A stretch of DNA of 64,000 nucleotides from Archangium lipolyticum. GTDB taxonomy: Bacteria > Myxococcota > Myxococcia > Myxococcales > Myxococcaceae. The stretch lies in NCBI RefSeq assembly GCF_024623785.1, contig NZ_JANKBZ010000044.1, forward strand, positions 19,208 to 83,207. The letters run 5' to 3'. The notes under the pieces were generated by a model. The model made no database searches and was not told where the DNA came from. It worked only from the letters and a program-made list of their open reading frames with translations. Each line of letters begins with the position of its first letter. Within the stretch, counting starts at the first letter, position 1. Below are positions 47,335 to 55,045 of this stretch, piece after piece. The position numbers and the translations under genes were made by a program.

Positions 47335-47694
47335 GTGGCGAAGGACAGCAAGGGCAAGGTGGCGGAGGAAGTCCCCGAGCAGTACGGGGACGTGGTGCAG
47401 CGTCTCGAGGACGTGGTGGCGCGCCTGGAGGGCGGCACCCTGACACTCGAGGATTCGCTCAAGTCGTTCGAGGAGGGCATCAAGCTGGTCCGTCGCGGCG
47501 AGCAGCTCCTGAACGCGGCGGAGAAGCGCATCGAGGAGTTGTTGAACGAGGAGGGCGAGGACGTGGTGGTGCCCCTGCAGGCGGGAGTGAAGCCGCCGGC
47601 GGTGCCCTCCGCGCCCACGCCAGCCCCAGCCTCGCGGGGGAGCTCGGGCGCGTCACGCTCCACTCCACCCCCCGAGGATGACGTGCCGTTCTAG
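47335..47694 (+). CDS. xseB: Exodeoxyribonuclease VII small subunit
   Basis: The 119-residue protein has the XseB helical hairpin QRLEDVVARLEGGTLTLEDS followed by LKSFEEGIKLVRRGEQLLNAAEKRI in its first ~75 residues, then a Pro/Ser-rich tail that lengthens it beyond the usual ~80. The GTG at 47335 is preceded by GAGG. It partners XseA in ssDNA degradation. Six bases before the response regulator gene. Confidence 0.93.
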   Translation: MAKDSKGKVAEEVPEQYGDVVQRLEDVVARLEGGTLTLEDSLKSFEEGIKLVRRGEQLLNAAEKRIEELLNEEGEDVVVPLQAGVKPPAVPSAPTPAPASRGSSGASRSTPPPEDDVPF

Positions 47695-47700
47695 GCCCCC

Positions 47701-48090
47701 ATGCCGAAGCCCAAGGTCACCATCGTCGACGATGACCGCGATACGCGGGAGTTGCTCTCGCTCGCCCTGGAGTCGGAGGGCTTCGAGGTCACCGCCGCGG
47801 CCAATGGGTTGCGGCTCATCGCCTCCCTGCAACTCAAGCGGCCGGACGTCATCCTCATGGACGTGAACATGTCCTGGATCGACGGCTTCGAGCTGTGCAA
47901 GGCGGTGAAGAAGAACGAGCAGTTCCGGGACATCCCCGTCATCTTCATCAGCGGGCGCGGGGAGCTGGAAGACAAGCGGCGCGGGTTGGAGGCCGGCGCC
48001 GCGGACTATTTCGTGAAGCCCCTGGATCTCAACGCGCTCATCAATCGGCTGCGTGCGCTCATTCCAGCGCCCGCCCCCGAGGTACCCTGA
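47701..48090 (+). CDS. Single-domain response regulator
   Basis: The 129-residue receiver domain is complete: the acidic pair in [13 protein letters not shown], phospho-Asp in [14 protein letters not shown], Thr/Ser in VIFISGRGE, and Lys in YFVKPLDLN. There is no output domain, so it is CheY-like. It lies between xseB and ispA and is likely cotranscribed with them, an unusual place for a signalling gene. Partner kinase unknown. Confidence 0.9.
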   Translation: MPKPKVTIVDDDRDTRELLSLALESEGFEVTAAANGLRLIASLQLKRPDVILMDVNMSWIDGFELCKAVKKNEQFRDIPVIFISGRGELEDKRRGLEAGAADYFVKPLDLNALINRLRALIPAPAPEVP

Positions 48091-48091
48091 C

Positions 48092-48982
48092 ATGCCGTCT
48101 TTCGACCTGGATTCGTACCTGCAGACCCAGCAGGAGCGGGTGGAGAAGCTGCTGCTCGCCCGCTCCGACGAGATGGGCGTCCACGTGCCGCCGCGCCTGC
48201 TGGAGTCCATGCGTTACTCGCTGCTGGCCGGTGGCAAGCGGCTGCGGCCGGTGCTGTGCCTGGCCTTCGCGGAGGCCGTGCTGAAGAAGAGCGCCGTCTC
48301 GCGCGTGGTCGAGGACTCCGCGTGCTCGCTCGAGTTCATCCACACCTACTCGCTGGTGCACGACGATCTGCCGTCCATGGACGACGACGACCTGCGCCGC
48401 GGGCGGCCCACCAACCACAAGGTCTTCGGTGAGGCCATGGCCATCCTGGCCGGTGACTCGCTCCTCACGGACGCCTTCGCCCTGGTGGCCGGCGGCCCCG
48501 AGCCGGTGCGCGGGCTGCTGTGCCGCGAGTTGGCCGTGGCCGCGGGCTCGGCGGGCATGGTGGGTGGCCAGGTGCTGGACATCGCCGAGGACCGTCCAGC
48601 GCACATCGACTACCTCACCCGGATGCACCGGCTGAAGACGGGGGCGCTCATCCGCGCCGCGTGCCGCATGGGCGTGCTCGCCGCGGGTGGGGACGCGGAG
48701 GCGTTGGATCGCGCGGACACCTACGGGGACGCGGTGGGGCTCGCCTTCCAGATCGCCGACGACATCCTGGACGTGACGGGGGATGCCTCGTCGCTGGGCA
48801 AGCCGGTGGGGGCGGATGCCGCCGCCGGACGCTTCACCTTCCCGGCGGTGCTGGGCCTGGAGGAGTCCAAGCAGCTCGCGGCGCAAAAGGTGGCCCAGGC
48901 CATCGCCGCCGTGCAGCCGCTGGAGCCGGGGGATGGCCCGCTGGCGGCGCTCGCGCGCTACTCGGTGGAGCGGCGCTCGTGA
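48092..48982 (+). CDS. ispA: Polyprenyl synthetase (farnesyl/geranyl-type)
   Basis: The 296-residue trans-isoprenyl diphosphate synthase has the first Asp-rich motif DDLPSMDDDDLRRG near residue 90 and the second as FQIADDILDVTGD near residue 220. Length and motif type fit short-chain FPP synthase (IspA). The ATG at 48092 is one base after the previous TGA region. Next gene is dxs, which supplies the isoprenoid precursor pathway. Confidence 0.92.
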   Translation: MPSFDLDSYLQTQQERVEKLLLARSDEMGVHVPPRLLESMRYSLLAGGKRLRPVLCLAFAEAVLKKSAVSRVVEDSACSLEFIHTYSLVHDDLPSMDDDDLRRGRPTNHKVFGEAMAILAGDSLLTDAFALVAGGPEPVRGLLCRELAVAAGSAGMVGGQVLDIAEDRPAHIDYLTRMHRLKTGALIRAACRMGVLAAGGDAEALDRADTYGDAVGLAFQIADDILDVTGDASSLGKPVGADAAAGRFTFPAVLGLEESKQLAAQKVAQAIAAVQPLEPGDGPLAALARYSVERRS

Positions 48983-50733
48983 CGGAGCGGCTTCTGCCGC
49001 GTATCCAATCTCCTGGGGACGTCCGGGCGCTCCCCGAGTCCGCCCTGCCTCACCTGTGTGAGGAGCTGCGTGAGGACATCATCTCCCTGTGTGGCCGAGT
49101 GGGCGGCCACCTGGGGGCCTCTCTCGGCGCGGTGGAGCTGATCGTCGCCCTGCACCGTGTCTTCCATTCGTCCCAGGACGCGCTCGTCTTCGACGTGGGC
49201 CATCAGGCCTACGCGCACAAGCTGCTGACGGGCCGACGCGAGCGTATTGGCACCCTGCGGCAGGCCGGAGGCATCGCGCCCTTCCTGGACCCGCGCGAGA
49301 GTCCGCATGACGCGGTGGCCGCGGGCCATGCGAGCACGGCCGTTTCCGCGGGGCTGGGCATTCTCGAGGGCCGGCGGCTGCGGGGCCTGCCCGGGCACGT
49401 GGTGGCGGTGGTGGGGGACGGGGCGCTCACGGGTGGGCTCACTTTCGAGGGGCTCAACAACACGGGGGGCACGCACCTGCCGCTGGTGGTGGTGCTCAAC
49501 GACAACCAGATGTCCATCTCGGCCAACGTGGGGGCCATCCCCGCGCTGCTGCGCACCCGCGAGGCCCGCGCCTTCTTCGAGGGGCTGGGCTTCACGTACC
49601 TGGGGCCGGTGGACGGGCATGACCTCGGGGCGCTCATCCGGACGCTGCGCGAGGCCCGTGCCTCCACGCGTCCGGTGGTGGTGCACGCGCTGACGCAGAA
49701 GGGCAGGGGTTTTCCGCCGGCCGAGGCGGACGCGCAGACACGCGGCCACGCCATGGGCCCGTACGAGTGGCGGGATGGGAAGCTGGTGCGCTCGCGAGGA
49801 GGCCAGCGCACCTTCAGCGAGGCCTTCGCGTCCGCGCTGGAAGAGGTGATGGCGAGGGACGCGCGCGTGGTGGCGGTGACGCCGGCCATGCTGGAGGGCT
49901 CGGCGCTGGTGGGCCTGAAGCAGCGCTACCCCGAGCGCGTCTTCGACGTGGGCATCGCCGAGCAGCACGCCGTCACCTTCTGCGCGGGCCTGGCCGCCTC
50001 GGGGCTGCGGCCGGTGTGCGCCATCTACTCCACGTTCCTCCAGCGCGCGTACGACCAGGTCATCCACGATGTGTGCCTGCCGGGCCTGCCCGTGCTGTTC
50101 GCGGTGGACCGGGCCGGGCTGGTGGGCGCGGATGGCGCCACGCACCAGGGCACCTATGACGTGGCCTCGCTGCGGCCCATCCCGGGACTCACCCTGATGG
50201 CGCCGGTGGCGGGAGAGGATGTGCCGGTGATGCTCGCCACGGCGCTGGGGCTGCCCGGGCCCTCGGTGATGCGCTTTCCTCGGGGCACCCTGCCGTCGCT
50301 GCCGCAGGAACTGCACCCGGGCCCGGGTCCGGTACAGGGGGCGCGCTGGTTGAAGCGGGCCGAGCGGGCGCGGGTGTGCTTCATCACGCTGGGGCCGCTG
50401 GGGCTGGCCGCGCTGGAGGCCGCCGCCGGGGAGCCGGGCTGGAGCGTGCTGGACGCGCGCTTCGTCACCCCTCTCGATGATCAGGCGGTGCTGGAGGCCG
50501 CCGCGTGCGGGCGCGTGGTGGTGGTGGAGGAGGGGACGACGCACGGCGGGCTGGGCAGCGCGGTGCTGGAGGTGCTCGCCGCGCGAGGCGTGATGGCCCG
50601 GGTGAAGCTGCTGGGGATGCCGGACACCTTCGTGCCCCATGGGGACGCGCGCGTGCAGAGGGCCGAGCTGGGCCTGGATGCCGCGGGCCTGCGGCGCGCC
50701 GCCCAGGGGCTGCTCGGGGAGGGGACGCCGTGA
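48979..50733 (+). CDS. dxs: 1-deoxy-D-xylulose-5-phosphate synthase
   Basis: The 584-residue thiamine-diphosphate enzyme of the MEP isoprenoid pathway has GGHLGASLGAVEL, VGHQAYAHKLLTGRR, the thiamine motif GDGALTGG, NDNQMSISANVGA, and the C-terminal transketolase parts (GIAEQHAVTFCAGLA). It is shorter than the usual ~620: between the NDN motif and FFEGLGFTYLGPVDGHD only about 18 residues remain where most DXS proteins have a long flexible linker. The GTG at 48979 overlaps the ispA stop (GTGA). Confidence 0.94.
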   Translation: MTERLLPRIQSPGDVRALPESALPHLCEELREDIISLCGRVGGHLGASLGAVELIVALHRVFHSSQDALVFDVGHQAYAHKLLTGRRERIGTLRQAGGIAPFLDPRESPHDAVAAGHASTAVSAGLGILEGRRLRGLPGHVVAVVGDGALTGGLTFEGLNNTGGTHLPLVVVLNDNQMSISANVGAIPALLRTREARAFFEGLGFTYLGPVDGHDLGALIRTLREARASTRPVVVHALTQKGRGFPPAEADAQTRGHAMGPYEWRDGKLVRSRGGQRTFSEAFASALEEVMARDARVVAVTPAMLEGSALVGLKQRYPERVFDVGIAEQHAVTFCAGLAASGLRPVCAIYSTFLQRAYDQVIHDVCLPGLPVLFAVDRAGLVGADGATHQGTYDVASLRPIPGLTLMAPVAGEDVPVMLATALGLPGPSVMRFPRGTLPSLPQELHPGPGPVQGARWLKRAERARVCFITLGPLGLAALEAAAGEPGWSVLDARFVTPLDDQAVLEAAACGRVVVVEEGTTHGGLGSAVLEVLAARGVMARVKLLGMPDTFVPHGDARVQRAELGLDAAGLRRAAQGLLGEGTP

Positions 50734-51470
50734 AGCCGCGCAAGGAACGCCTCGACGTGCTGGTGGTGGAGAGAGGGCTGGCCGAGTCCCGGACCAAGGC
50801 CCAGGCGCTCATCCTCGCCGGGCAGGTGGTGGTTGCGGACCAGCGGGTGGACAAGCCTGGAGCGCTGGTGCCGGTGGAGGCCGAACTGCGGCTCAAGGGC
50901 GAGGTGCTGCCCTACGTGTCTCGCGGAGGGTTGAAGCTGAAGGCGGCGATCGAGCGCTTCGGCCTGGACATGCGGGGCAAGGTGGCGGCGGACATCGGCG
51001 CCAGCACGGGAGGCTTCACCGACTGCCTGTTGCAGGAGGGGGCCACGCACGTGCACGCCATCGACGTGGGCTACGGGCAACTGCACGAAAAGCTGCGCAC
51101 GGACCCGCGCGTCCGCTCGCGGGAGCGGGTCAACGCCCGCTACCTCACGGCGGAGGATCTGCCCGAGCCCGTGGACGTGGTGGTCATCGACGTGAGCTTC
51201 ATCTCGCTGACGCAGGTGCTGCCGGCGGTGCTGCCCTTCCTGAAGCCGGGAGGCCTGCTGGTGGCGCTGGTGAAGCCCCAGTTCGAGGTAGGGCCCGACA
51301 AGGTGGGGAAGGGCGGGGTTGTGAAGGATCAGGCGGCCCGGCAGGAGGCGATCGACTCCGTGACGGCCTTCGTGCGGGAGCAGGGCCTGACGGTACGCGG
51401 AGTGATGGACTCGACGGTGCCCGGTCCGGCCGGCAACGTGGAGGCGCTGCTCGTCGCGGACAAGACGTGA
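50730..51470 (+). CDS. tlyA: TlyA-family rRNA 2'-O-methyltransferase
   Basis: The 246-residue protein has an S4 RNA-binding domain (RLDVLVVERGLAESRTKAQALI) at the N-terminus and an FtsJ/RrmJ-like methyltransferase domain with VAADIGASTGGFTDCLLQ as the AdoMet site and VVIDVSFISLTQVL as the catalytic strand. TlyA methylates 16S/23S rRNA cytidines. The GTG at 50730 overlaps the dxs stop. Last gene of the operon before the att-like site and terminator. Confidence 0.93.
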   Translation: MKPRKERLDVLVVERGLAESRTKAQALILAGQVVVADQRVDKPGALVPVEAELRLKGEVLPYVSRGGLKLKAAIERFGLDMRGKVAADIGASTGGFTDCLLQEGATHVHAIDVGYGQLHEKLRTDPRVRSRERVNARYLTAEDLPEPVDVVVIDVSFISLTQVLPAVLPFLKPGGLLVALVKPQFEVGPDKVGKGGVVKDQAARQEAIDSVTAFVREQGLTVRGVMDSTVPGPAGNVEALLVADKT

Positions 51471-51510
51471 CGCGGTGTTGGAGTTCCGGCTCGCAAAGCA
51501 CGACGGAGCG

Positions 51511-51535
51511 GCGGTTTCGATTCCCGCCGCCTCCA
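51511..51535 (+). repeat. Left attachment-like site (attL)
   Basis: GCGG-T-TTCGATTCCCGCC-GCCTCCA resembles a tRNA/tmRNA T-arm (TTCGATT loop) plus 3' acceptor strand. The 20-bp core TTCGATTCCCGCCGCCTCCA is identical at the right end. There is no RNA body upstream, because tlyA ends at 51470, and the base before TTCGATT breaks the conserved G-C pair. Confidence 0.75.
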
Positions 51536-51559
51536 ATAGAAGTTGCCCGCCGCTCAGAG

Positions 51560-51597
51560 CCGCGCCCCCACCTGACGAGGGGGCGCGGTTTGCTTTT
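51560..51597 (+). terminator. Strong Rho-independent terminator after the attL-like site
   Basis: The 10-bp stem CCGCGCCCCC (51560-51569) and GGGGGCGCGG (51579-51588) is followed by TTTGCTTTT. It may end the xseA-tlyA operon, or be the downstream terminator of the RNA gene whose 3' end the core resembles. Confidence 0.85.
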
Positions 51598-51599
51598 GG

Positions 51600-51640
51600 G
51601 GACCAAATCGGGCTCCTTGGGGTCCAAGTTCGGACCAAAA
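51600..51640 (+). repeat. Arm-type direct repeats near int
   Basis: GGACCAAA (51600-51607), the variant GGTCCAA (51621-51627) and GGACCAAAA (51632-51640) lie between the core site and int. The same heptamer occurs twice near the right end. Spacing and placement fit integrase arm-binding sites. Confidence 0.5.
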
Positions 51641-51653
51641 CGGAGCGCACGAC

Positions 51654-52850
51654 GTGGGAAACAACAGGGTGTGGACGGGGAAGTGGAAGGGGGGGCGGAC
51701 GTTCAACGGGAAGGATGGCCGTCCGGTGTTCGTGCTGCGGAAGATGGTTCAGGGGCGGGCCTATACGGTCCACCTGGATGCCCGCAGCGAGACGGAGGCG
51801 GAAGCCGAGCTGGCCCTCTTCATGCGCGACCCCGAGGGCTACAGTACCAAGCGGGAAGCGCGGCAGCAGCAGCAGGAGTCTGCCGTCTACGTCAACGTTG
51901 AAACAGTGGGCCGCTTCCTCGATTCCATGAGGCAGGCGAAGACCACGGAGCGCTACGTGGGCAACGTCGGCTTCTACCTGGCGACGTGGGCAGAAGCGCT
52001 CGCGGGCAGGGACCTGCGCACCGTCACCCTCCAGGAGCTTCTGCGGGAGTTGGCCCGGCACAAGTCGGCCAGGAAGAACCGCATCACGGCGCTCAAGTCG
52101 TTTACTTCTTGGTTGAGAGAGCAAGGGGCCCTCTCCCTGGCCGAAGACCCCACCGTCTCCCTCAAGGTGCCCGTGACCCGTCCCGAGAAGGCCGTGCGGG
52201 AGAAGGGTTACAGCATCGAAACCACCGAGCGGCTCTATCGAGCCATCAGCGGATGGGAGTTCACCAACTTCCAGCGGGAGTCCACGCGGCGCATGACCGA
52301 CGTGCAGTGTGTGCGCGACGTGCTGTGTATCCACGCCAAGACAGGGATGCACGGCACGGAGATCGAGCGGCTGGCCAAGGGTGAGGGCAAAGTGGCCGTG
52401 TTCGAGGACCAAGGCGAGATCGCCGCAACGGTGACGTTCATCCACAAGAGCGGGAACGTTCACCGGCAGAGTATCGACCGGCAAACCCTAGCGGCTGTGC
52501 AGCGGCTACAGGCGCGAGGGGCCGCGCCGGTTGATAGCCATATCCGCCGGGTTGTGGCTCGCGCCTGTGAAACCCTCGGAATCGAGCCGGTTCATTTCGG
52601 GGAGTACCGGCACAGCTTCGTTACCTGGGCTTCGGAGTGCGGCCAGGAAGTGAGGCCCAAGGCGGGAGGGCTCCCACTGGCCGCGATTGCCGCCGTGGTC
52701 GGCCACCACTCGGCAAACACAACGAAACGCTTTTACGACAACGTGAAGGTGCCCCCAATGATCAAGATTCCGCTCAAGCTGGAGCATCCCGACGATCCGG
52801 CACTGCTGCCCGTGCGGCGTGCGCAGATCAGGCTCGTCGAATCAGCTTGA
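51654..52850 (+). CDS. int: Tyrosine recombinase/integrase with unusual catalytic boxes
   Basis: The 398-residue protein has an N-terminal arm/core-binding region and a C-terminal phage-integrase domain. Box I reads CIHAKTGMHGTEIERL, with His where the first catalytic Arg is normal. The beta-hairpin Lys is in FIHKSGNVHRQS. Box II is EYRHSFVTW (Arg kept, the usual upstream His replaced by Gly). The final box is VVGHHSANTTKRFYDN with the nucleophilic Tyr. It starts 120 bp inside the left attachment repeat. It may be active with altered residues; this cannot be settled from sequence. Confidence 0.85.
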   Translation: MGNNRVWTGKWKGGRTFNGKDGRPVFVLRKMVQGRAYTVHLDARSETEAEAELALFMRDPEGYSTKREARQQQQESAVYVNVETVGRFLDSMRQAKTTERYVGNVGFYLATWAEALAGRDLRTVTLQELLRELARHKSARKNRITALKSFTSWLREQGALSLAEDPTVSLKVPVTRPEKAVREKGYSIETTERLYRAISGWEFTNFQRESTRRMTDVQCVRDVLCIHAKTGMHGTEIERLAKGEGKVAVFEDQGEIAATVTFIHKSGNVHRQSIDRQTLAAVQRLQARGAAPVDSHIRRVVARACETLGIEPVHFGEYRHSFVTWASECGQEVRPKAGGLPLAAIAAVVGHHSANTTKRFYDNVKVPPMIKIPLKLEHPDDPALLPVRRAQIRLVESA

Positions 52851-52854
52851 GGAT
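52784..52854 (+). repeat. Intact copy of the int 3'-tail repeat
   Basis: The last 71 bp here (end of int through GGAT) recur at 53662-53732 with nine mismatches (62 of 71 identical). In this copy the reading frame belongs to the intact int. Confidence 0.85.
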
Positions 52855-52895
52855 TCTATTCGCTAAAACTCTTCACCAGTTCCCCTGGAGACACT

Positions 52896-53567
52896 GTGCC
52901 TCAAGCCACACTAAAATTAAGCCAAAGTTACAGAACCCCCCTCATCGCCTCATTGCGAACGAGCAACCCCAGTTCAAGCGATGAGTGGACAAAACGATTC
53001 TCCCTATGTGCTCAGCGCATTTTGAGCGCCGTCGTCTTCCGCGAAACGGCATTTGGCTCGTTCAAAAAAACAGGAAGCGCCGTTCTACCCCCCATTGGAT
53101 TTTATTATTCGCTTTTTCACATGGGGGTCGCAATGCTGTGCGTGGATTACGCCACGCCTCTCACTCAGCTCAAGCAGATGAAGCATGCTCGGCTCCAGGG
53201 CTTACTTAAATCAAAACTCGTACAGCGGAGCCTTTTAAAAGCAAGGTATGTCAAGACGCTCGAAAAAGCTCAGGAGTTAAGAGAGCATATCAATTACGTG
53301 TTTGGTGGAAAGCGCATCAAAGATCCGTATTTCATCAAGCAGGCCATTCCGGTCTGGCACGAAAAAATCGGGATACAATTCCAGGCGGCATTGATGTTTA
53401 TCAAGGCCGTACAGGAAGAATACATTGCAACGCATGGCTGGACCGTACCGACAATTGCGGGCAGCATTGGAGATGATATCGGTGATGATGCTTTTGCTAT
53501 GTACCTATCCGCGACAGAGAAAAAGCGCGTAGTTCGCTATTTAATCAAGAACGACCTTACTACATGA
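52896..53567 (+). CDS. HEPN-like protein (low-GC cargo)
   Basis: The 223-residue protein has a region resembling HEPN/UPF0332 helices: FYYSLFHMGVAMLC near residues 68-81, then HARLQGLLKSKLV and LEKAQELREHINYVFGG, matching the pattern YYxxFH ... H ... ELRxxxxYxxG of that fold. A canonical R-x4-6-H RNase motif is not clear, so nuclease activity is uncertain. The GTG at 52896 has GGAG seven bases upstream. GC is low (26 of 60 bases in 53221-53280). No antitoxin-like nucleotidyltransferase is adjacent. It could be a toxin or defence effector. Confidence 0.55.
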   Translation: MPQATLKLSQSYRTPLIASLRTSNPSSSDEWTKRFSLCAQRILSAVVFRETAFGSFKKTGSAVLPPIGFYYSLFHMGVAMLCVDYATPLTQLKQMKHARLQGLLKSKLVQRSLLKARYVKTLEKAQELREHINYVFGGKRIKDPYFIKQAIPVWHEKIGIQFQAALMFIKAVQEEYIATHGWTVPTIAGSIGDDIGDDAFAMYLSATEKKRVVRYLIKNDLTT

Positions 53568-53661
53568 CAAGAGCGCCTGATTGCCCGGCGTGGCGTGCCC
53601 GACGTCCCCCACGCAGCATGCGATGCCTCCCGGTGTGGCTCTTACCTGTATGCCCGGCTTG

Positions 53662-53732
53662 GCACCCCGAAGATCCGGCACTGCCGCCCATGCGGCGAGC
53701 ACATATCAGGCCCGTCGAATTAGCTTGAGGAT
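53662..53732 (+). pseudogene. Decayed duplicate of the integrase 3' end
   Basis: In the int frame this reads HPEDPALPPMRRAHIRPVELA then stop, against HPDDPALLPVRRAQIRLVES and A in int itself. DNA identity is 62 of 71. Upstream of the first His the similarity stops abruptly. The copy flanks the HEPN-like gene together with the real int end, so the cargo entered by an event that duplicated this tail. Confidence 0.8.
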
Positions 53733-54218
53733 CTCATCCTTCTCCCCCCGACCGGCGTTGCGCTGGGCGGGGCGCCGCTTGAGCTTGGGCGCTGGTTCGC
53801 GGTCGATGCCGTCCATGAGGGCTTCGAGGCTGGGCAGGTAGATCATGGCCACCTTTCCAAGCTTCGGGGCACGACGGAGCGCGCCACTCCTCAAAAGCTC
53901 GAAGATGCGCGAGCGCCCGCAGCCGAGCATGGCCTGCGCGGCTTCAATGGAGATGGCCCGCGCCGCTTGAGCGGGAGCCGTGCTGCTGATCCGGTGCTCG
54001 ATCTCGCGCATGGACTCGCGCAGGCCCCGCAGCTCGTCGCAGATGGCCCGCAGAAGGTCGGGCTCGCCGCCGCCAGAGTCAGTGCGGGCCGGTAGCGAAG
54101 CCCCGGCCCGTGGAGCACCTTGCGCACCCACAGAGGCGCATCCGCAGCAATCACAGGCGCACGCCCGCACTCCAACCGTGGAGGGATTCCCCTCCGAACA
54201 AACGTCGATCTCCGCCAT
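53706..54218 (-). CDS. Excisionase-like helix-turn-helix DNA-binding protein
   Basis: The 170-residue protein ends with an HTH_17/MerR-like excisionase domain: ISIEAAQAMLGCGRSRIFELLRSG followed by LRRAPKLGKVAMIYLPSLEALMDGI (about residues 85-135). The N-terminal half is Cys/Gly-rich and less structured. It is convergent with int and its 3' end lies inside the decayed int tail. A recombination directionality factor (Xis) or regulator is the likely role. The start at 54218 (MAEIDVCSEG) is preferred; a GTG at 54245 is possible. Confidence 0.7.
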   Translation of the reverse strand: MAEIDVCSEGNPSTVGVRACACDCCGCASVGAQGAPRAGASLPARTDSGGGEPDLLRAICDELRGLRESMREIEHRISSTAPAQAARAISIEAAQAMLGCGRSRIFELLRSGALRRAPKLGKVAMIYLPSLEALMDGIDREPAPKLKRRPAQRNAGRGEKDEILKLIRRA

Positions 54219-54380
54219 ACCCGCCACCCGTCCCAAACAACCCACCTAAACCGACGGGGGCAGAGGTGACACAGACCTGTGGGACGTGTCCAGGTCGCCA
54301 GCAAAGGGCCGCCAATGACTGGCCACCGTTCAGCCGGGCAGACAGGGGGCGTGAGGCCGCAACAAGCTTCCCACTGCCGG

Positions 54381-54527
54381 GCCACCACCCGGGCCACCAC
54401 GCCACCACCGCGCCCACCACAACGCCACCACAGAGAGGGCCAGCGGGGCCACCACGCGCCACCACCCAGGGCCACCACAACGCCACCACCGGAGCCACCA
54501 CGGAGGGCCCCCCAGGAGGGCCACCAC
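54381..54527 (+). repeat. GCCACCAC iteron-like array
   Basis: Ten exact GCCACCAC octamers start at 54381, 54393, 54401, 54424, 54448, 54458, 54471, 54482, 54494 and 54520, with a CCCACCAC variant at 54413. Most start-to-start distances are 8-13 bp, and two are 24-26 bp, so many copies would face the same side of the helix. Confidence 0.8.
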
Positions 54528-54597
54528 CGCGTCGCTGTGGCGAAGCTCCAGGCAGGCCGCCCAAAGGTTCACGCTGCGCCCCGGTGCTCTCCACCAC

Positions 54598-54738
54598 GCC
54601 CGAGGCTCGGGCTGTGGCCGTTGCCGCGCTACTGGTTCATTCCACCGGCCCGAGGCTCGGTTGCCGTCCTGCTGGCCTCCACTGGCCCGAGTTTCGGCTG
54701 CCGCGCTTTGGTGCCTGCTCCCCATGCCCGAGGCGCTG
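54598..54738 (+). repeat. Four imperfect units with palindromic core CCGAGGCTCGG
   Basis: GCCCGAGGCTCGG occurs at 54598-54610 and 54648-54660, GCCCGAGTTTCGG at 54685-54697 and GCCCGAGGCGCTG at 54726-54738. The units are spaced 50, 37 and 41 bp apart, and most are preceded by a CTCCAC-like hexamer. The core is an 11-bp palindrome, suitable for a dimeric HTH protein. Confidence 0.7.
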
Positions 54739-55045
54739 CCGTGATTACCGCCGCACCAACACGGGCTCTCGACATGCGAGCGCCAATCGAACACGTCCGC
54801 CCCACGTTGCGACTCTCATAGGGCGGACTCCACCGGAAGAAGGGTGCAAAGGCATGACTTTTTCCCGATTTGCTCACCTCTACAACCCAACCGCTTTAGG
54901 TAAGTAACTCAGTATCCATACTTAATTGGTTGGGTGGGCCTTCCCATCGCTGGGGTGCTGTGTTACCTACGCGGGCACATTCGGAGTTGACCATTCACCC
55001 TATCCGCCTTGGGGTATTGGAAGCCTTCAAGCAGGAATCTTCACC

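Larger units (their letters stand above)
54219..55045. other. 827-bp non-coding control region between xis-like and pseudokinase genes
   Basis: No convincing gene: the longest readings are low-complexity His/Thr/Pro or Trp/Gly strings created by the repeats. It holds the GCCACCAC iterons (54381-54527) and four CCGAGGCTCGG-type units (54598-54738). It then becomes less repetitive and AT-richer just before the kinase-like gene, whose promoter is probably here. Confidence 0.7.

Noticed and set aside
51462..51537. Possible tRNA or tmRNA gene ending at the left core site
   Set aside because: The upstream bases are the end of tlyA, no 5' acceptor strand pairs with the 3' end, and the base before TTCGATT breaks the conserved T-stem pair.
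53581..53841. Plus-strand open frame over the decayed int tail
   Set aside because: It reads the int remnant out of frame and overlaps the xis-like gene; no independent support.
54381..54527. GCCACCAC array as a CRISPR
   Set aside because: Units are 8 bp with 0-18 bp gaps, not 23-40 bp repeats with similar-length unique spacers, and no cas genes are present.
54110..54907. Long open frame through the iteron region
   Set aside because: Its product is low-complexity His/Thr/Pro text created by the repeats, with no family features; other frames are also open there because of GC bias.
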